Origin: a virus
DNA: 64,000 nt
Virus record (IMG/VR): IMGVR_UViG_3300010368_000009
Location: 1 to 64,000 of that record
Strand: one strand, 5' to 3'
A model generated the notes under the pieces. It was not told the origin of the DNA. It made no database searches and saw nothing but the letters and a program-made list of their open reading frames with translations. This document shows, in pieces, positions 57,576 through 64,000 of this stretch (its first letter is position 1; each line of letters begins with the position of its first letter). Made by a program: the position numbers and the translations under genes.

Positions 57576-57736
57576 ATAATATCGAGTGAAGCACTGTCAT
57601 AACATAGTTCGCGCAGAGGCTTATTATTTCGGGCTGGTATACTGATGTGGAGTAGCGTAAGCTGACACCGATTAGTAATCAGTCAGGAATATACTCGGTA
57701 TTTTGTCAAGACAAATATACCTTATGATTATGGGGT
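57576..57736 (+). other. spacer between tRNA-like elements
   Basis: 160 bases without a gene. Contains a strong hairpin where GGTAT-TTTGTC pairs with GACAAA-TATACC (about 57698-57721). Probably part of the same transcript. Confidence 0.4.
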
Positions 57737-57813
57737 TGATCGATAATGCTCAGTCTGGTAGAGCTTTCTTACAAAAACTAGGAAGGTCGTTGGTTCAAAT
57801 CCAACTCGGTCGC
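57737..57813 (+). ncRNA. tRNA-like element D with 9-base anticodon loop
   Basis: Acceptor TGATCGA/TCGGTCG (7 bp with wobbles), D-arm GCTCAGTCTGGTAGAGC, T-arm GTTGG-TTCAAAT-CCAAC. The anticodon stem TTCTT/AGGAA closes a 9-base loop ACAAAAACT with no T33. No CCA is encoded. The closest of the set to a normal tRNA, yet unlikely to decode. Confidence 0.65.
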
Positions 57814-57821
57814 ATAAATAC

Positions 57822-57992
57822 TATCTATCAGTGCACGGGGTATGTGCACGCCTATATGTGAATCGCCCGTCCATCATCTGGTTACTGAGTAACAAGTAGG
57901 TAACAAATGGAGCAACGGGGGCAGTGAAGCAAGCGTTGAAAGTCGTCGAGGTTATGTAGACGATGGTTGGTTCGAATCCAATCTGATAGATA
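57822..57992 (+). ncRNA. tRNA-like element E, strongly expanded
   Basis: TATCTATCAG pairs with CTGATAGATA (10 bp) as an extended acceptor. A GTGCAC/GTGCAC hairpin takes the D-arm place, an insertion with GCCCGTCCAT/ATGG..ACGGG and GTTAC-TGA-GTAAC follows, then TCGTC/GACGA with an 11-base loop, and the T-arm TTGG-TTCGAAT-CCAA. 171 bases in total. Confidence 0.55.
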
Positions 57993-57994
57993 TA

Positions 57995-58130
57995 ATGGTG
58001 GCGTCATCTAGGAGCGGTGAAGTGTGCGTTCCGGGTGTTGCAGGCATGCAAACCTATGCGGCAGTCCTTTTCCGAGGGCGAGTCGATTCTAGTCGTTTAA
58101 CGAGCGACATGGCACCCCATCATTAAACGA
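57995..58130 (+). ncRNA. structured element F
   Basis: Opens with ATGG pairing to CCAT at 58117-58120 and ends with the hairpin CGTTTAA/TTAAACG (58094-58129) just before the ATP-grasp gene. A clear T-arm is not visible, so this may be a further degenerate tRNA-like unit or the 3' end of the long transcript. Confidence 0.4.
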
Positions 58131-58138
58131 GAAACATA

Positions 58139-58939
58139 ATGTTTTGGATAGTACAAGAAGATTTATATAACGAATACAATTATGATTCGTTTCTTGATTC
58201 GTTGAAAAGAATGAATATTGATCATGTATTGGTCAAGCCAATTCCATTTACCAATACACTGGTTGATGAAGATCAAATTCATATCGATGATACCAAACCG
58301 ATAATCGTATCAGGATCAATGGGATTAGTTCGTGTGGCTCGCCGTAGAGGTTGGAAGCCCGGATCATTCCTTGATGAAGATTTCGAATTCACTCAATGGC
58401 GTGATGGCTTCGGTAAAAAACATTGTATGAATGGATGGGGCAAGGTCAGTAAATTACGGGATGCATCTTTTTCCGGTAGCGATATATTCGTTCGTCCGAC
58501 AGCTGATAATAAATCTTTCAACGGAACTATTATGAACCGGGAAGAGTTTATTTGCTGGCGTGACCATTATGCGGACATCGAACCAACCGATGAATTTCAA
58601 TTACTCCATGCTGATACAGAAATTATGTTATGTCAGCCTAAAAACATTTCGGCTGAATACAGATTCTTTATCGCTGGTGGCCAAATTCTAACCGGAAGCC
58701 TGTATTCTAGAAATAGACGCGTCCTTTATCAAGAATGTGTTGATGCAGGGCCGATAGCATTCATCAATGCAATGATCGCCATATATCAACCAGCGGAAGC
58801 ATTCGTTCTAGATATAGCTTATATTCATGGTGAGTATAAAATAATTGAAGTTAATAATTTCAATTCATCTGGTTATTATGCTTGTGATGTTCAGAAAATC
58901 ATTGACGGGGTTGAACAATTAACTTACAAGTATGAATAA
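58139..58939 (+). CDS. ATP-grasp domain protein
   Basis: A 266-residue protein with an ATP-grasp ligase fold of the DUF4343 type found in phages and bacteria. The C-terminal core SAEYRFFIAGGQILTGSLY and FVLDIAYIHGEYKIIEVNNFNSSGYY supplies the Asp/Glu/Asn metal site; SDIFVRPTADNKSFNG is the earlier ATP-binding strand. Such enzymes ligate amino acids or similar groups using ATP. The substrate is unknown. It directly follows the tRNA-like array, and a GAG site precedes the ATG. Confidence 0.8.
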   Translation: MFWIVQEDLYNEYNYDSFLDSLKRMNIDHVLVKPIPFTNTLVDEDQIHIDDTKPIIVSGSMGLVRVARRRGWKPGSFLDEDFEFTQWRDGFGKKHCMNGWGKVSKLRDASFSGSDIFVRPTADNKSFNGTIMNREEFICWRDHYADIEPTDEFQLLHADTEIMLCQPKNISAEYRFFIAGGQILTGSLYSRNRRVLYQECVDAGPIAFINAMIAIYQPAEAFVLDIAYIHGEYKIIEVNNFNSSGYYACDVQKIIDGVEQLTYKYE

Positions 58940-58953
58940 AGAGGATAACATTG

Positions 58954-59355
58954 ATGACAACAATGGTTTGGCTCGACGAAGAGAATAAAATAGCCTATAC
59001 GGATTATGACCGTAATGATAGTCGTGTCGAATCGCGTGCGCAAGATGTTCCAAGCGGAACCACACCGGGTGATAAACTTTATATTGTTTCGGTGGTTTAT
59101 GAGTGGTATGATTCTGAAAGTCGTGAAGGTCCGTATTCCAAAGTTATAGCGATGACGGTTGATGTTGTTGCTGTTGCAAAGTTGAAAATTGCTTTGAACG
59201 AATTATTGTTCGGTAGAAAACGGTATGACAATGATAAGGATCATACGGTTGAGTCTAAGATCGAATTCGAAGGCTATATGATCAATTATGGTGAATTCTT
59301 GGGATGGGGAACATCCGCAAAAGAATTAAAACTTGAAGTTTACAACGTGGTGTGA
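58954..59355 (+). CDS. unknown protein (133 residues)
   Basis: A 133-residue protein with strand-rich first half (MVWLDEENKIAYTDYD, KLYIVSVVYEWYDSE) and a helical middle (VDVVAVAKLKIALNELLFG). GAGGAT ribosome site. Second gene after the ATP-grasp gene; no family is recognised. Confidence 0.65.
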   Translation: MTTMVWLDEENKIAYTDYDRNDSRVESRAQDVPSGTTPGDKLYIVSVVYEWYDSESREGPYSKVIAMTVDVVAVAKLKIALNELLFGRKRYDNDKDHTVESKIEFEGYMINYGEFLGWGTSAKELKLEVYNVV

Positions 59356-59357
59356 TT

Positions 59358-59657
59358 ATGAAGCAAGAAATTTTAGATAAGTGGATTGCCAGACTTCGTG
59401 ATCCATCAGCGAAGAAGGCCCGTGGGCAACTGTGGAATAAAAGCGGCATGTGCTGCTTGGGTCATCTTGGTGATGTCTGCGGTTTGTCTAAGTCTGATAT
59501 GTCGAATGGAAACGGCGAGTCAATGCTACACCTTGATATGGCGTTTCTCCAAAAGGTTGAACTTCCGACTTCCCTATCAACGGAATTAGCTGATTTGAAT
59601 GATACAAAAGCTGGTTTCCCCATCGATGAGATAATTAAACTAGTACCGACCGATTGA
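59358..59657 (+). CDS. conserved phage small protein (GMCCLGHLGDVCG type)
   Basis: A 99-residue protein. ILDKWIARLRDPSAKKARGQLWNKSGMCCLGHLGDVCG is a pattern I know from small uncharacterised phage proteins: a helix, then a cysteine-containing loop. It begins 2 bases after the previous stop. The function of the family is unknown to me. Confidence 0.68.
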   Translation: MKQEILDKWIARLRDPSAKKARGQLWNKSGMCCLGHLGDVCGLSKSDMSNGNGESMLHLDMAFLQKVELPTSLSTELADLNDTKAGFPIDEIIKLVPTD

Positions 59658-59659
59658 AA

Positions 59660-60043
59660 AATAGAATTTGTACTAAACTGGACGCAGGTCCGATGAAACT
59701 GCGGCGGGAAGTAGCTACCTTAGCCGTATGGAGGATATGTACAAATACGGGTGCATTAGAGGAAGTTACTAATGCAGTAAAAAAGGAACGAAGCGTGATC
59801 CCTTGTTCCACCCACCATTATTAGTAGGCCGTCAGTCTAACCGTTTCTGAAGGTAAAAGCGAAGGTTATAAAGCATCCGCTGCCTACACGGTGGTTCTTG
59901 ATAACAGTTATCAAGAATATGATGTGCCTTATCAATGGCTCTGGGGTACATCATTAAAAACCCATTAGCTGGCCCTTTCGAGGCATGCCATAGACAAATA
60001 TCGAACGTTGTATAGTACACAGCGAAACCGCGATTGTCGGTCG
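59660..60043 (+). ncRNA. structured non-coding RNA ending in a strong terminator
   Basis: 384 bases without a gene. Stems include ATTTGTAC/GTACAAAT (59666/59737 region), GGAC-GCAG-GTCC, TGCATTAG/CTAATGCA (59752-59776), GTAGGC/GCCTAC (about 59826-59893) enclosing CAG/CTG and AGCG/CGCT, and the hairpin CTTGATAA/TTATCAAG (about 59906-59925). It continues into the terminator at 60044. The nested long-range stems suggest one folded RNA of about 430 bases. No T-arm or other known motif is certain. Confidence 0.5.
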
Positions 60044-60091
60044 GGGGAGAGATTGATTGGCGAATAGGTCAATAATCTCTCCCCTTTTTTT
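60044..60091. terminator. strong bidirectional intrinsic terminator
   Basis: GGGGAGAGAT-T-GATTG pairs with CAAT-A-ATCTCTCCCC (ends 60084), followed by TTTTTTT; also ends the convergent gene at 60090. Confidence 0.93.
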
Positions 60092-60722
60092 ATCTAGTTT
60101 TGAATGATACTGTGATATTGTTCGGATCAACCGGCCAATGACCGTCACTCTTGCATGAATAAGAGATATCTTCTGGCCAAGCACCGGGAATATTATCTAG
60201 TGCTTTGTTGATAAGTTCATCAGTTTGTCGTGCTGTATCACTTACAACTTTACGCTCGCCCAGTTTCTTCATGATTTCACTGAACTCGCTGCCTTTATTA
60301 AAGAGGTTTTCATTTAATGTGCGGAACCCCATTTGATTGAAATCACCACTCAATAACTCTTTTAATGTTTTGCGGTGCTTGCGCGCCATCTTCTTATCCA
60401 ACGATGATGTCACATCCATGAATCGCTGCATCTTATCATCTGGCAAATCATTGATATAATCGTAGGTGTGTTTCAGCATTTTATCAACTTTGAGATAAGG
60501 CGGAAGATCATTGAACTCTGGTCCTACATCGGCATCGGTTCTATATGTTTCTTCCATATGCTCTTCTTCGCATTCTGGATACTCGTCGGAATCGGGACAT
60601 TCGGGTGTAGCATCCACGAAGGAGTCATTATTAAATAGCGCGTTCACAATAGGACGCACTAATACTTCTGCCATGGTTTTGGCGATAGCTTCTCTTTCGT
60701 CTTCATTAAGATAAATTTGCAT
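60090..60722 (-). CDS. unknown protein (210 residues)
   Basis: A 210-residue acidic, helical protein (MQIYLNEDEREAIAKTMAEVL). A central CPDSDEYPECEEE stretch is likely a disordered linker; the rest is helical with a KKMARKHRKTLKELL basic patch. AAGG ribosome site. Function unknown. Confidence 0.65.
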   Translation of the reverse strand: MQIYLNEDEREAIAKTMAEVLVRPIVNALFNNDSFVDATPECPDSDEYPECEEEHMEETYRTDADVGPEFNDLPPYLKVDKMLKHTYDYINDLPDDKMQRFMDVTSSLDKKMARKHRKTLKELLSGDFNQMGFRTLNENLFNKGSEFSEIMKKLGERKVVSDTARQTDELINKALDNIPGAWPEDISYSCKSDGHWPVDPNNITVSFKTR

Positions 60723-60768
60723 GGGTGATTAACCTTTCGTTTGCTATAAGTATAATATGATAATTTAC

Positions 60769-60843
60769 GCAGTATTAGTTATAAGGGTAGAACAAGACCG
60801 TGCCATGGTCTAGGTGACGGTTCGAATCCGTCATACCGCTCCA
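60769..60843 (+). tRNA. tRNA-Gly(GCC)
   Basis: Acceptor GCAGTAT/ATACCGC with an A3-C70 mismatch, T73, CCA; D-stem GTTA/GAAC; anticodon stem AGACC/GGTCT around GTGCCAT (anticodon GCC); T-arm GACGG-TTCGAAT-CCGTC. A TATAAGTATAAT element lies at 60745-60756. Confidence 0.85.
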
Positions 60844-60844
60844 A

Positions 60845-61396
60845 TTATCTTAATATTTTCAATGTATTGATATAAGTCCTGACCTTGCTGCAAAGCAAAG
60901 TCACACCACCTTCGTTTCCGGGGATTGTTTCATATGTGTATTCGTGTCGATCAAGTAATGATTTGACGGTTGTGTCAATCTCTATTGATTGTTCTAATGT
61001 ATGTACTCGACCCTTTGGGTTAAATTGTTTTACTCTATTCAAGAAAAAGTTTTTATTGTCGTGCTGATCATATTGCCATTTGACCAAATCATCAAACGCT
61101 TGTGGATAATGTTCGCCTCTATAGATAGAACATAATAGTAATGGGCTATCGGTGATGATTGCATCAACCTTGCCTCTTAGCATTTCAATCCGGTTGGTTT
61201 GTTTGCCCAATAGATATATTTGATTAGCTAGCGTTTTGTTTCGTTCTTCCCATACTAGTTCTTTTGCATATTCAGTAACGAGTTCAACATTGTATCCATG
61301 TTGTTTGAGATGACCAAATAATAGGGCGGCAGATGTTGATTTACCACTTCCGGGTCCACCAAATAAATTAATCACCAAAGGCTTTAAAGGAATCAT
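60845..61396 (-). CDS. AAA P-loop ATPase, NadR/Ttd14-like
   Basis: A 183-residue P-loop protein starting MIPLKPLVINLFGGPGSGKSTSA (Walker A at residues 13-20), with TEYAKELVWEERN, a Walker-B-like AIITDSPLLL and a FNPKGR loop. This is the AAA_28 (NadR kinase/Ttd14-like) pattern, seen in small kinases. The start is moved to 61396 because GGAGAT lies 7 bases upstream. Given the phage NAD genes it might be a nicotinamide riboside or similar small-molecule kinase, but that is speculative. Confidence 0.82.
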   Translation of the reverse strand: MIPLKPLVINLFGGPGSGKSTSAALLFGHLKQHGYNVELVTEYAKELVWEERNKTLANQIYLLGKQTNRIEMLRGKVDAIITDSPLLLCSIYRGEHYPQAFDDLVKWQYDQHDNKNFFLNRVKQFNPKGRVHTLEQSIEIDTTVKSLLDRHEYTYETIPGNEGGVTLLCSKVRTYINTLKILR

Positions 61397-61469
61397 TTTT
61401 ATCTCCGTGTTCTTTTTATTATATGACATGTAAAACCCCATCCTATGCCTCTAAGTATATCACTGACAG

Positions 61470-61477
61470 AATAAATA
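61470..61477 (+). promoter_or_regulatory. late-type promoter octamer AATAAATA
   Basis: AATAAATA followed by TGCC, 28 bases before the first gene of the last cluster (61506); a weaker match than the TATAAATA sites. Confidence 0.4.
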
Positions 61478-61505
61478 TGCCTGTCGATAATTTGGAGAGA
61501 CATAA

Positions 61506-61763
61506 ATGAGTGCTAATAAAAAAGACGATACAGCCGAACACAACCCCGGTGCAGAAGTCGCCGCGACGAACCCAAGTCAAGAAAAGGCTAATTTGCCACT
61601 TGAAGATTTGGTGGTTCAAGATGGAGTCATCATGCTTCAGCTGGTTGATCGACTCTTTAAAAATGGTGGCGTCCAAGGCCGTGAAGCCCTTCCGGTTGGT
61701 ATCTTACGTCAAAAGATCAGTGAGTCTTTGGCTAAGCAGGGTGTTACGGAACAACAAGGATAA
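61506..61763 (+). CDS. unknown small acidic protein
   Basis: An 85-residue protein: a disordered acidic N-terminus (SANKKDDTAEHNPGAE) and a helical C-terminus (LPLEDLVVQDGVIMLQLVDRLF). GGAGAG ribosome site. First of six closely packed plus-strand genes that look like late virion genes. No family is recognised. Confidence 0.62.
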   Translation: MSANKKDDTAEHNPGAEVAATNPSQEKANLPLEDLVVQDGVIMLQLVDRLFKNGGVQGREALPVGILRQKISESLAKQGVTEQQG

Positions 61764-61770
61764 TAATTAC

Positions 61771-62622
61771 ATGAGAAATTTTGGTGAACACGAAGGCGAA
61801 CCTTGTTTGCTTCTTGGATATAGAGCAAACAATGGTAATATGCTGTTGGTACATTTGAATGATATTAGTGGTACTGCTGAAGTAGATACCATGATTAATT
61901 TCTTACAACGGCACAGAATGGACAATCGTAATATTGCAGCAATTCTTGCAGCAGAACCATCCCCGTTTATGGGATATCCAAGCATGATTGCATATTACTC
62001 TGGTAAGGCGGGTCATGATGGAAGTTCATCTTCGCTTCGCCAAATTCCTGAATTTTATATTTCGATGTATGATCAGCAGCAATCCGAAAGCTGGATTGGA
62101 TCATCTGCTAGATATAAAGCTAAGCAGAAATCTCATCCGTTCTTGGATAGATTTAAAGCATCATTGGGTCAACCTATTACAAAGTCGGATGAGCCATTGA
62201 TTGAAAACAGACCAACCATCGCACCGGCACAATCTGAAAAGATTGAGGGTGATGCTGCACTTGCCTATCTCAAGCAACACAACCTACCGATCCCAGATCA
62301 ACTTAAGCCGATGGTGGAACCTGTTGCCGAACCAATGGAACTTGAAGAATTTGTTTCTGGTGGCGGTAGTGGTCGCGGAACCAAGGTGGAAACATTGGAT
62401 ACGGTAGCAGAACAGCAATTGGCAGCATTGATGCAAATTGTTACATTACAGAAGAACCTACTTGAGCAACAGGCCGAAGCATCTGGTCAAATCAAACGCG
62501 TTCTAGGACGTGTTGATGCTGTGGACAAATCTCTTCGCAGTGCCGCTAGAAATATGGAAAAGGCTGGTTTTGAAAAACCGGTTGTCCCTCCTACTAAGGC
62601 ATCTCGTGGAAAGTCCAGTTAA
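61771..62622 (+). CDS. probable virion protein with C-terminal coiled coil
   Basis: A 283-residue protein starting MRNFGEHEGEPCLLLGYRAN. The first 120 residues are alpha/beta with VDTMINFLQRHRMDNRNIAAIL. A Pro/Glu linker follows, and residues about 215-275 are helical (TVAEQQLAALMQIVTLQKNLLEQQAEASGQIKRVLGRVDA) with coiled-coil periodicity. The AGGAT site and the ATG at 61771 decide the start; an overlapping longer frame is spurious upstream. The next gene begins inside its end. Function unknown. Confidence 0.65.
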   Translation: MRNFGEHEGEPCLLLGYRANNGNMLLVHLNDISGTAEVDTMINFLQRHRMDNRNIAAILAAEPSPFMGYPSMIAYYSGKAGHDGSSSSLRQIPEFYISMYDQQQSESWIGSSARYKAKQKSHPFLDRFKASLGQPITKSDEPLIENRPTIAPAQSEKIEGDAALAYLKQHNLPIPDQLKPMVEPVAEPMELEEFVSGGGSGRGTKVETLDTVAEQQLAALMQIVTLQKNLLEQQAEASGQIKRVLGRVDAVDKSLRSAARNMEKAGFEKPVVPPTKASRGKSS

Positions 62623-63016
62623 GAAACCCCTGTCGGTGGGTGTACCGAAGCTTCCTGTTAGATTCGAATACGATGATAACGGGAAGCTTCACATTCATTT
62701 TGATGGGGATACCGAATTACATTTCCATGGAACCAAATCTGAAGTCATTGAAGACTCTTCGGTGGAATTCATACATGGTGACAAAATCATTATTACTTCG
62801 GGAGTGCATCACGTGAATCCATGGGGTGCAGAATTTTATGATCAAATTCTAAATAATATTATAGAAAATGATACATTGAGAGAAGTAATGGAAGCTAAAC
62901 TGAAGCTTCATAAAGAACAAGAAGTAAATAGTATTAAAGCGAACCGTTCTTTAAGTCTTCGTGAAAAATTATTTAAACGTATTATGAAAAAAGGTAAAAA
63001 GTGTTCTTGTGGCTGA
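62606..63016 (+). CDS. unknown protein (136 residues), GTG start
   Basis: A 136-residue protein beginning with GTG (VESPVKKPLSVGVPKLPVRFEYD) inside the previous gene, with an AAGG site. The first half is strand-rich with many histidines (HIHFDGDTELHFHG, FIHGD), as in a small beta sandwich; the second is a basic helix ending KKGKKCSCG. Overlaps the next gene by 8 bases. Function unknown. Confidence 0.6.
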   Translation: MESPVKKPLSVGVPKLPVRFEYDDNGKLHIHFDGDTELHFHGTKSEVIEDSSVEFIHGDKIIITSGVHHVNPWGAEFYDQILNNIIENDTLREVMEAKLKLHKEQEVNSIKANRSLSLREKLFKRIMKKGKKCSCG

Positions 63017-63377
63017 ATTAGATAACCAGAAGCTAGATCAAATCATTGATCTATTACAACAACTCGTTACCGTGACGAAGAATCCATCGGGTATCACGGT
63101 TGAGGAACGTCCTTGGTCTTTCCGATTGCTACAAGAATTGGCTAGCGGTGAAGATGCTGATGGCAACAACATGGTGTACGGTCATGATTTCATTTTCAAT
63201 CAGGTGATCGATTGGCATCCACCAGCATTGCAATCATCTGCCGATAGTCTGACTCGGACATTCAAGGGCAATAAACGCATAACCTTTATTGAATACGCAC
63301 AAAGTTTACCAGTTGATGACGTAAAGATTGAAAAAATTCTTGATTTCGTTGATAGTAAGAAACAATTAAATGGCTAA
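63009..63377 (+). CDS. unknown protein (122 residues), GTG start
   Basis: A 122-residue protein (MAELDNQKLDQIIDLLQQLV start, GTG codon) with an N-terminal amphipathic helix and a compact C-terminal helical part. It overlaps neighbours at both ends by 8 bases. Likely cotranscribed with the virion genes around it. Confidence 0.6.
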   Translation: MAELDNQKLDQIIDLLQQLVTVTKNPSGITVEERPWSFRLLQELASGEDADGNNMVYGHDFIFNQVIDWHPPALQSSADSLTRTFKGNKRITFIEYAQSLPVDDVKIEKILDFVDSKKQLNG

Positions 63378-63777
63378 TGTTGCCTTCGTCACATCACTGA
63401 GTACTGTATTTTTTGAATGCACACCGGATCAAGCTGTAACTGGATCACCTGATACGTTTGTTAATGGACTAGCTGTTCATCGGAAAAATGATAAGTGGTC
63501 AGTTCATGCGTGTGCTCATGGGAACAGTTATGATGCATATCTTCAAGAAGGCGCTCCAACTCATTTAACCAACGGTCTGAACACGGGTCGTGTCGGTGAT
63601 CCAATCACGCGCTGGCAGAAGGTCGCTGGATCGCAACCCTATCGCACTGGTACGGCTTTCGTTGCTACGGGTTCGCGCGATACCTTTATTGGTGGAACGG
63701 GTGCTGGTGGCACTACCACGGGATATTTTCGTGCTGGTAAAGCTCGTGCTGGTAGCAAGCTTTATACAATTGGTTAA
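63370..63777 (+). CDS. PAAR-like spike-tip protein
   Basis: A 135-residue protein with PAAR repeats: GSPDTFVNGLAVHRKNDKWSVHACAHG (first), GLNTGRVGDPI (second) and VATGSRDTFIGGTGAGGT (third), with His/Cys pairs able to bind the metal at the apex. PAAR proteins sharpen the tip of contractile-tail spikes, as gp5.4 does in T4. The length is usual. It overlaps the previous gene by 8 bases and is convergent with a gene leaving the window. Confidence 0.85.
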   Translation: MANVAFVTSLSTVFFECTPDQAVTGSPDTFVNGLAVHRKNDKWSVHACAHGNSYDAYLQEGAPTHLTNGLNTGRVGDPITRWQKVAGSQPYRTGTAFVATGSRDTFIGGTGAGGTTTGYFRAGKARAGSKLYTIG

Positions 63778-64000
63778 TTGAGAGAAGTCACAAACGGTCG
63801 CTGATCCATTGCGATGTTTCGGGCCAAATAGATTGGTCCACCGATCATAGACGATAGAAACAACACAACACGAGAAAAGATGGGAGAATTACCCAACTCG
63901 AATCTAAACCCTTCGGGAACATATTCAGTTGGGTAAAACCGGTACAGACCGAGATACCAGATGTATTCAATAAGACCAGCGATCAACCATAGTGATAGAC
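63774..64000 (-). CDS. membrane protein, 5' end outside the window
   Basis: At least 75 codons open to the right edge of the window without a stop, so the start is probably beyond it. Hydrophobic segments (LIEYIWYLGLYRF and VVLFLSSMIGGPIYLA) indicate a membrane protein. It convergently overlaps the PAAR gene end by 4 bases. No family is recognised. Confidence 0.5.
   Translation of the reverse strand, partial: LSLWLIAGLIEYIWYLGLYRFYPTEYVPEGFRFELGNSPIFSRVVLFLSSMIGGPIYLARNIAMDQRPFVTSLN

Noticed and set aside
57332-57590. Short plus-strand ORFs within the tRNA-like array
   Set aside because: They cross acceptor and T-arm structures, have no ribosome sites and no protein-like sequence.
59690-59820. 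Another tRNA between 59690 and 59820, suggested by the CCACCA ending
   Set aside because: No complementary acceptor strand and no T-arm could be found; kept only as part of a structured RNA.
61510-61770. N-terminal extension of the gene at 61771
   Set aside because: This part lies out of frame over the 85-residue gene at 61506; the ATG at 61771 has its own AGGA site.

Overview
The window is a dense stretch of a large tailed phage genome related to the T4 superfamily. The markers are an rIIA/rIIB pair, a divergent T4-type topoisomerase pair (gp52-like and gp39-like), a class Ia ribonucleotide reductase with its glutaredoxin, a tail-collar fibre, a PAAR spike tip, a lysis cassette and a long series of tRNA genes between tiny genes of unknown function. 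Two promoter types recur. One is sigma70-like (TTGACA/T, 16-17 bases, TATAAG or a variant), often directly before tRNAs. The other is a T4-late-like octamer (TATAAATA or GATAAATA). Nothing in the sequence identifies the host.

Layout. 1-2.3 kb: lysis cassette (endolysin, holin-like protein, tail-anchored coiled coil) plus a PAS-like protein. 2.4-6.1 kb: grx-nrdB-nrdA. 6.6-9.4 kb: a MoxR AAA+ ATPase with a VWA/zinc-metalloprotease-like partner. 9.5-13.8 kb: XRE regulator and the topoisomerase subunits. 13.8-28.2 kb: tRNA genes and small ORFs, including a CUA-anticodon tRNA just upstream of a peptidyl-tRNA hydrolase gene with an in-frame amber codon. 28.6-29.8 kb: CCA-adding enzyme. 29.9-36.8 kb: a small HUH-like protein, tail collar protein, an HEWWH protein and unknowns. 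38.5-40.9 kb: a Ro60/TROVE gene preceded by five tandem Y-RNA-like elements. 43.4-46.2 kb: NAD salvage genes. 47.9-52 kb: HNH nuclease, a second PTH2 and an 818-residue protein. 52-55.9 kb: rIIA/rIIB. 56-58.1 kb: two tRNAs, a micro-gene, a large structured non-coding block and an array of tRNA-like elements with enlarged arms. 58.1-64 kb: ATP-grasp protein, another structured RNA ending in a strong terminator, a tRNA-Gly and a cluster of probable virion genes.

The strongest novelty candidate is the Ro module. One minus-strand transcription unit carries a promoter, five stem-closed elements with the Y-RNA-type internal loop (CGG opposite TT), and then the Ro gene. Two of the five contain a complete circularly permuted tRNA body: 3' half first, acceptor end joined to the 5' half by a short linker. 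Together with the amber-suppressor tRNA, three PTH2-like proteins, a CCA-adding enzyme and the tRNA-like array at 57.2-58.1 kb, this suggests a phage heavily invested in making, repairing or mimicking tRNA. These functional links are inference from sequence; no database search or folding program was used.
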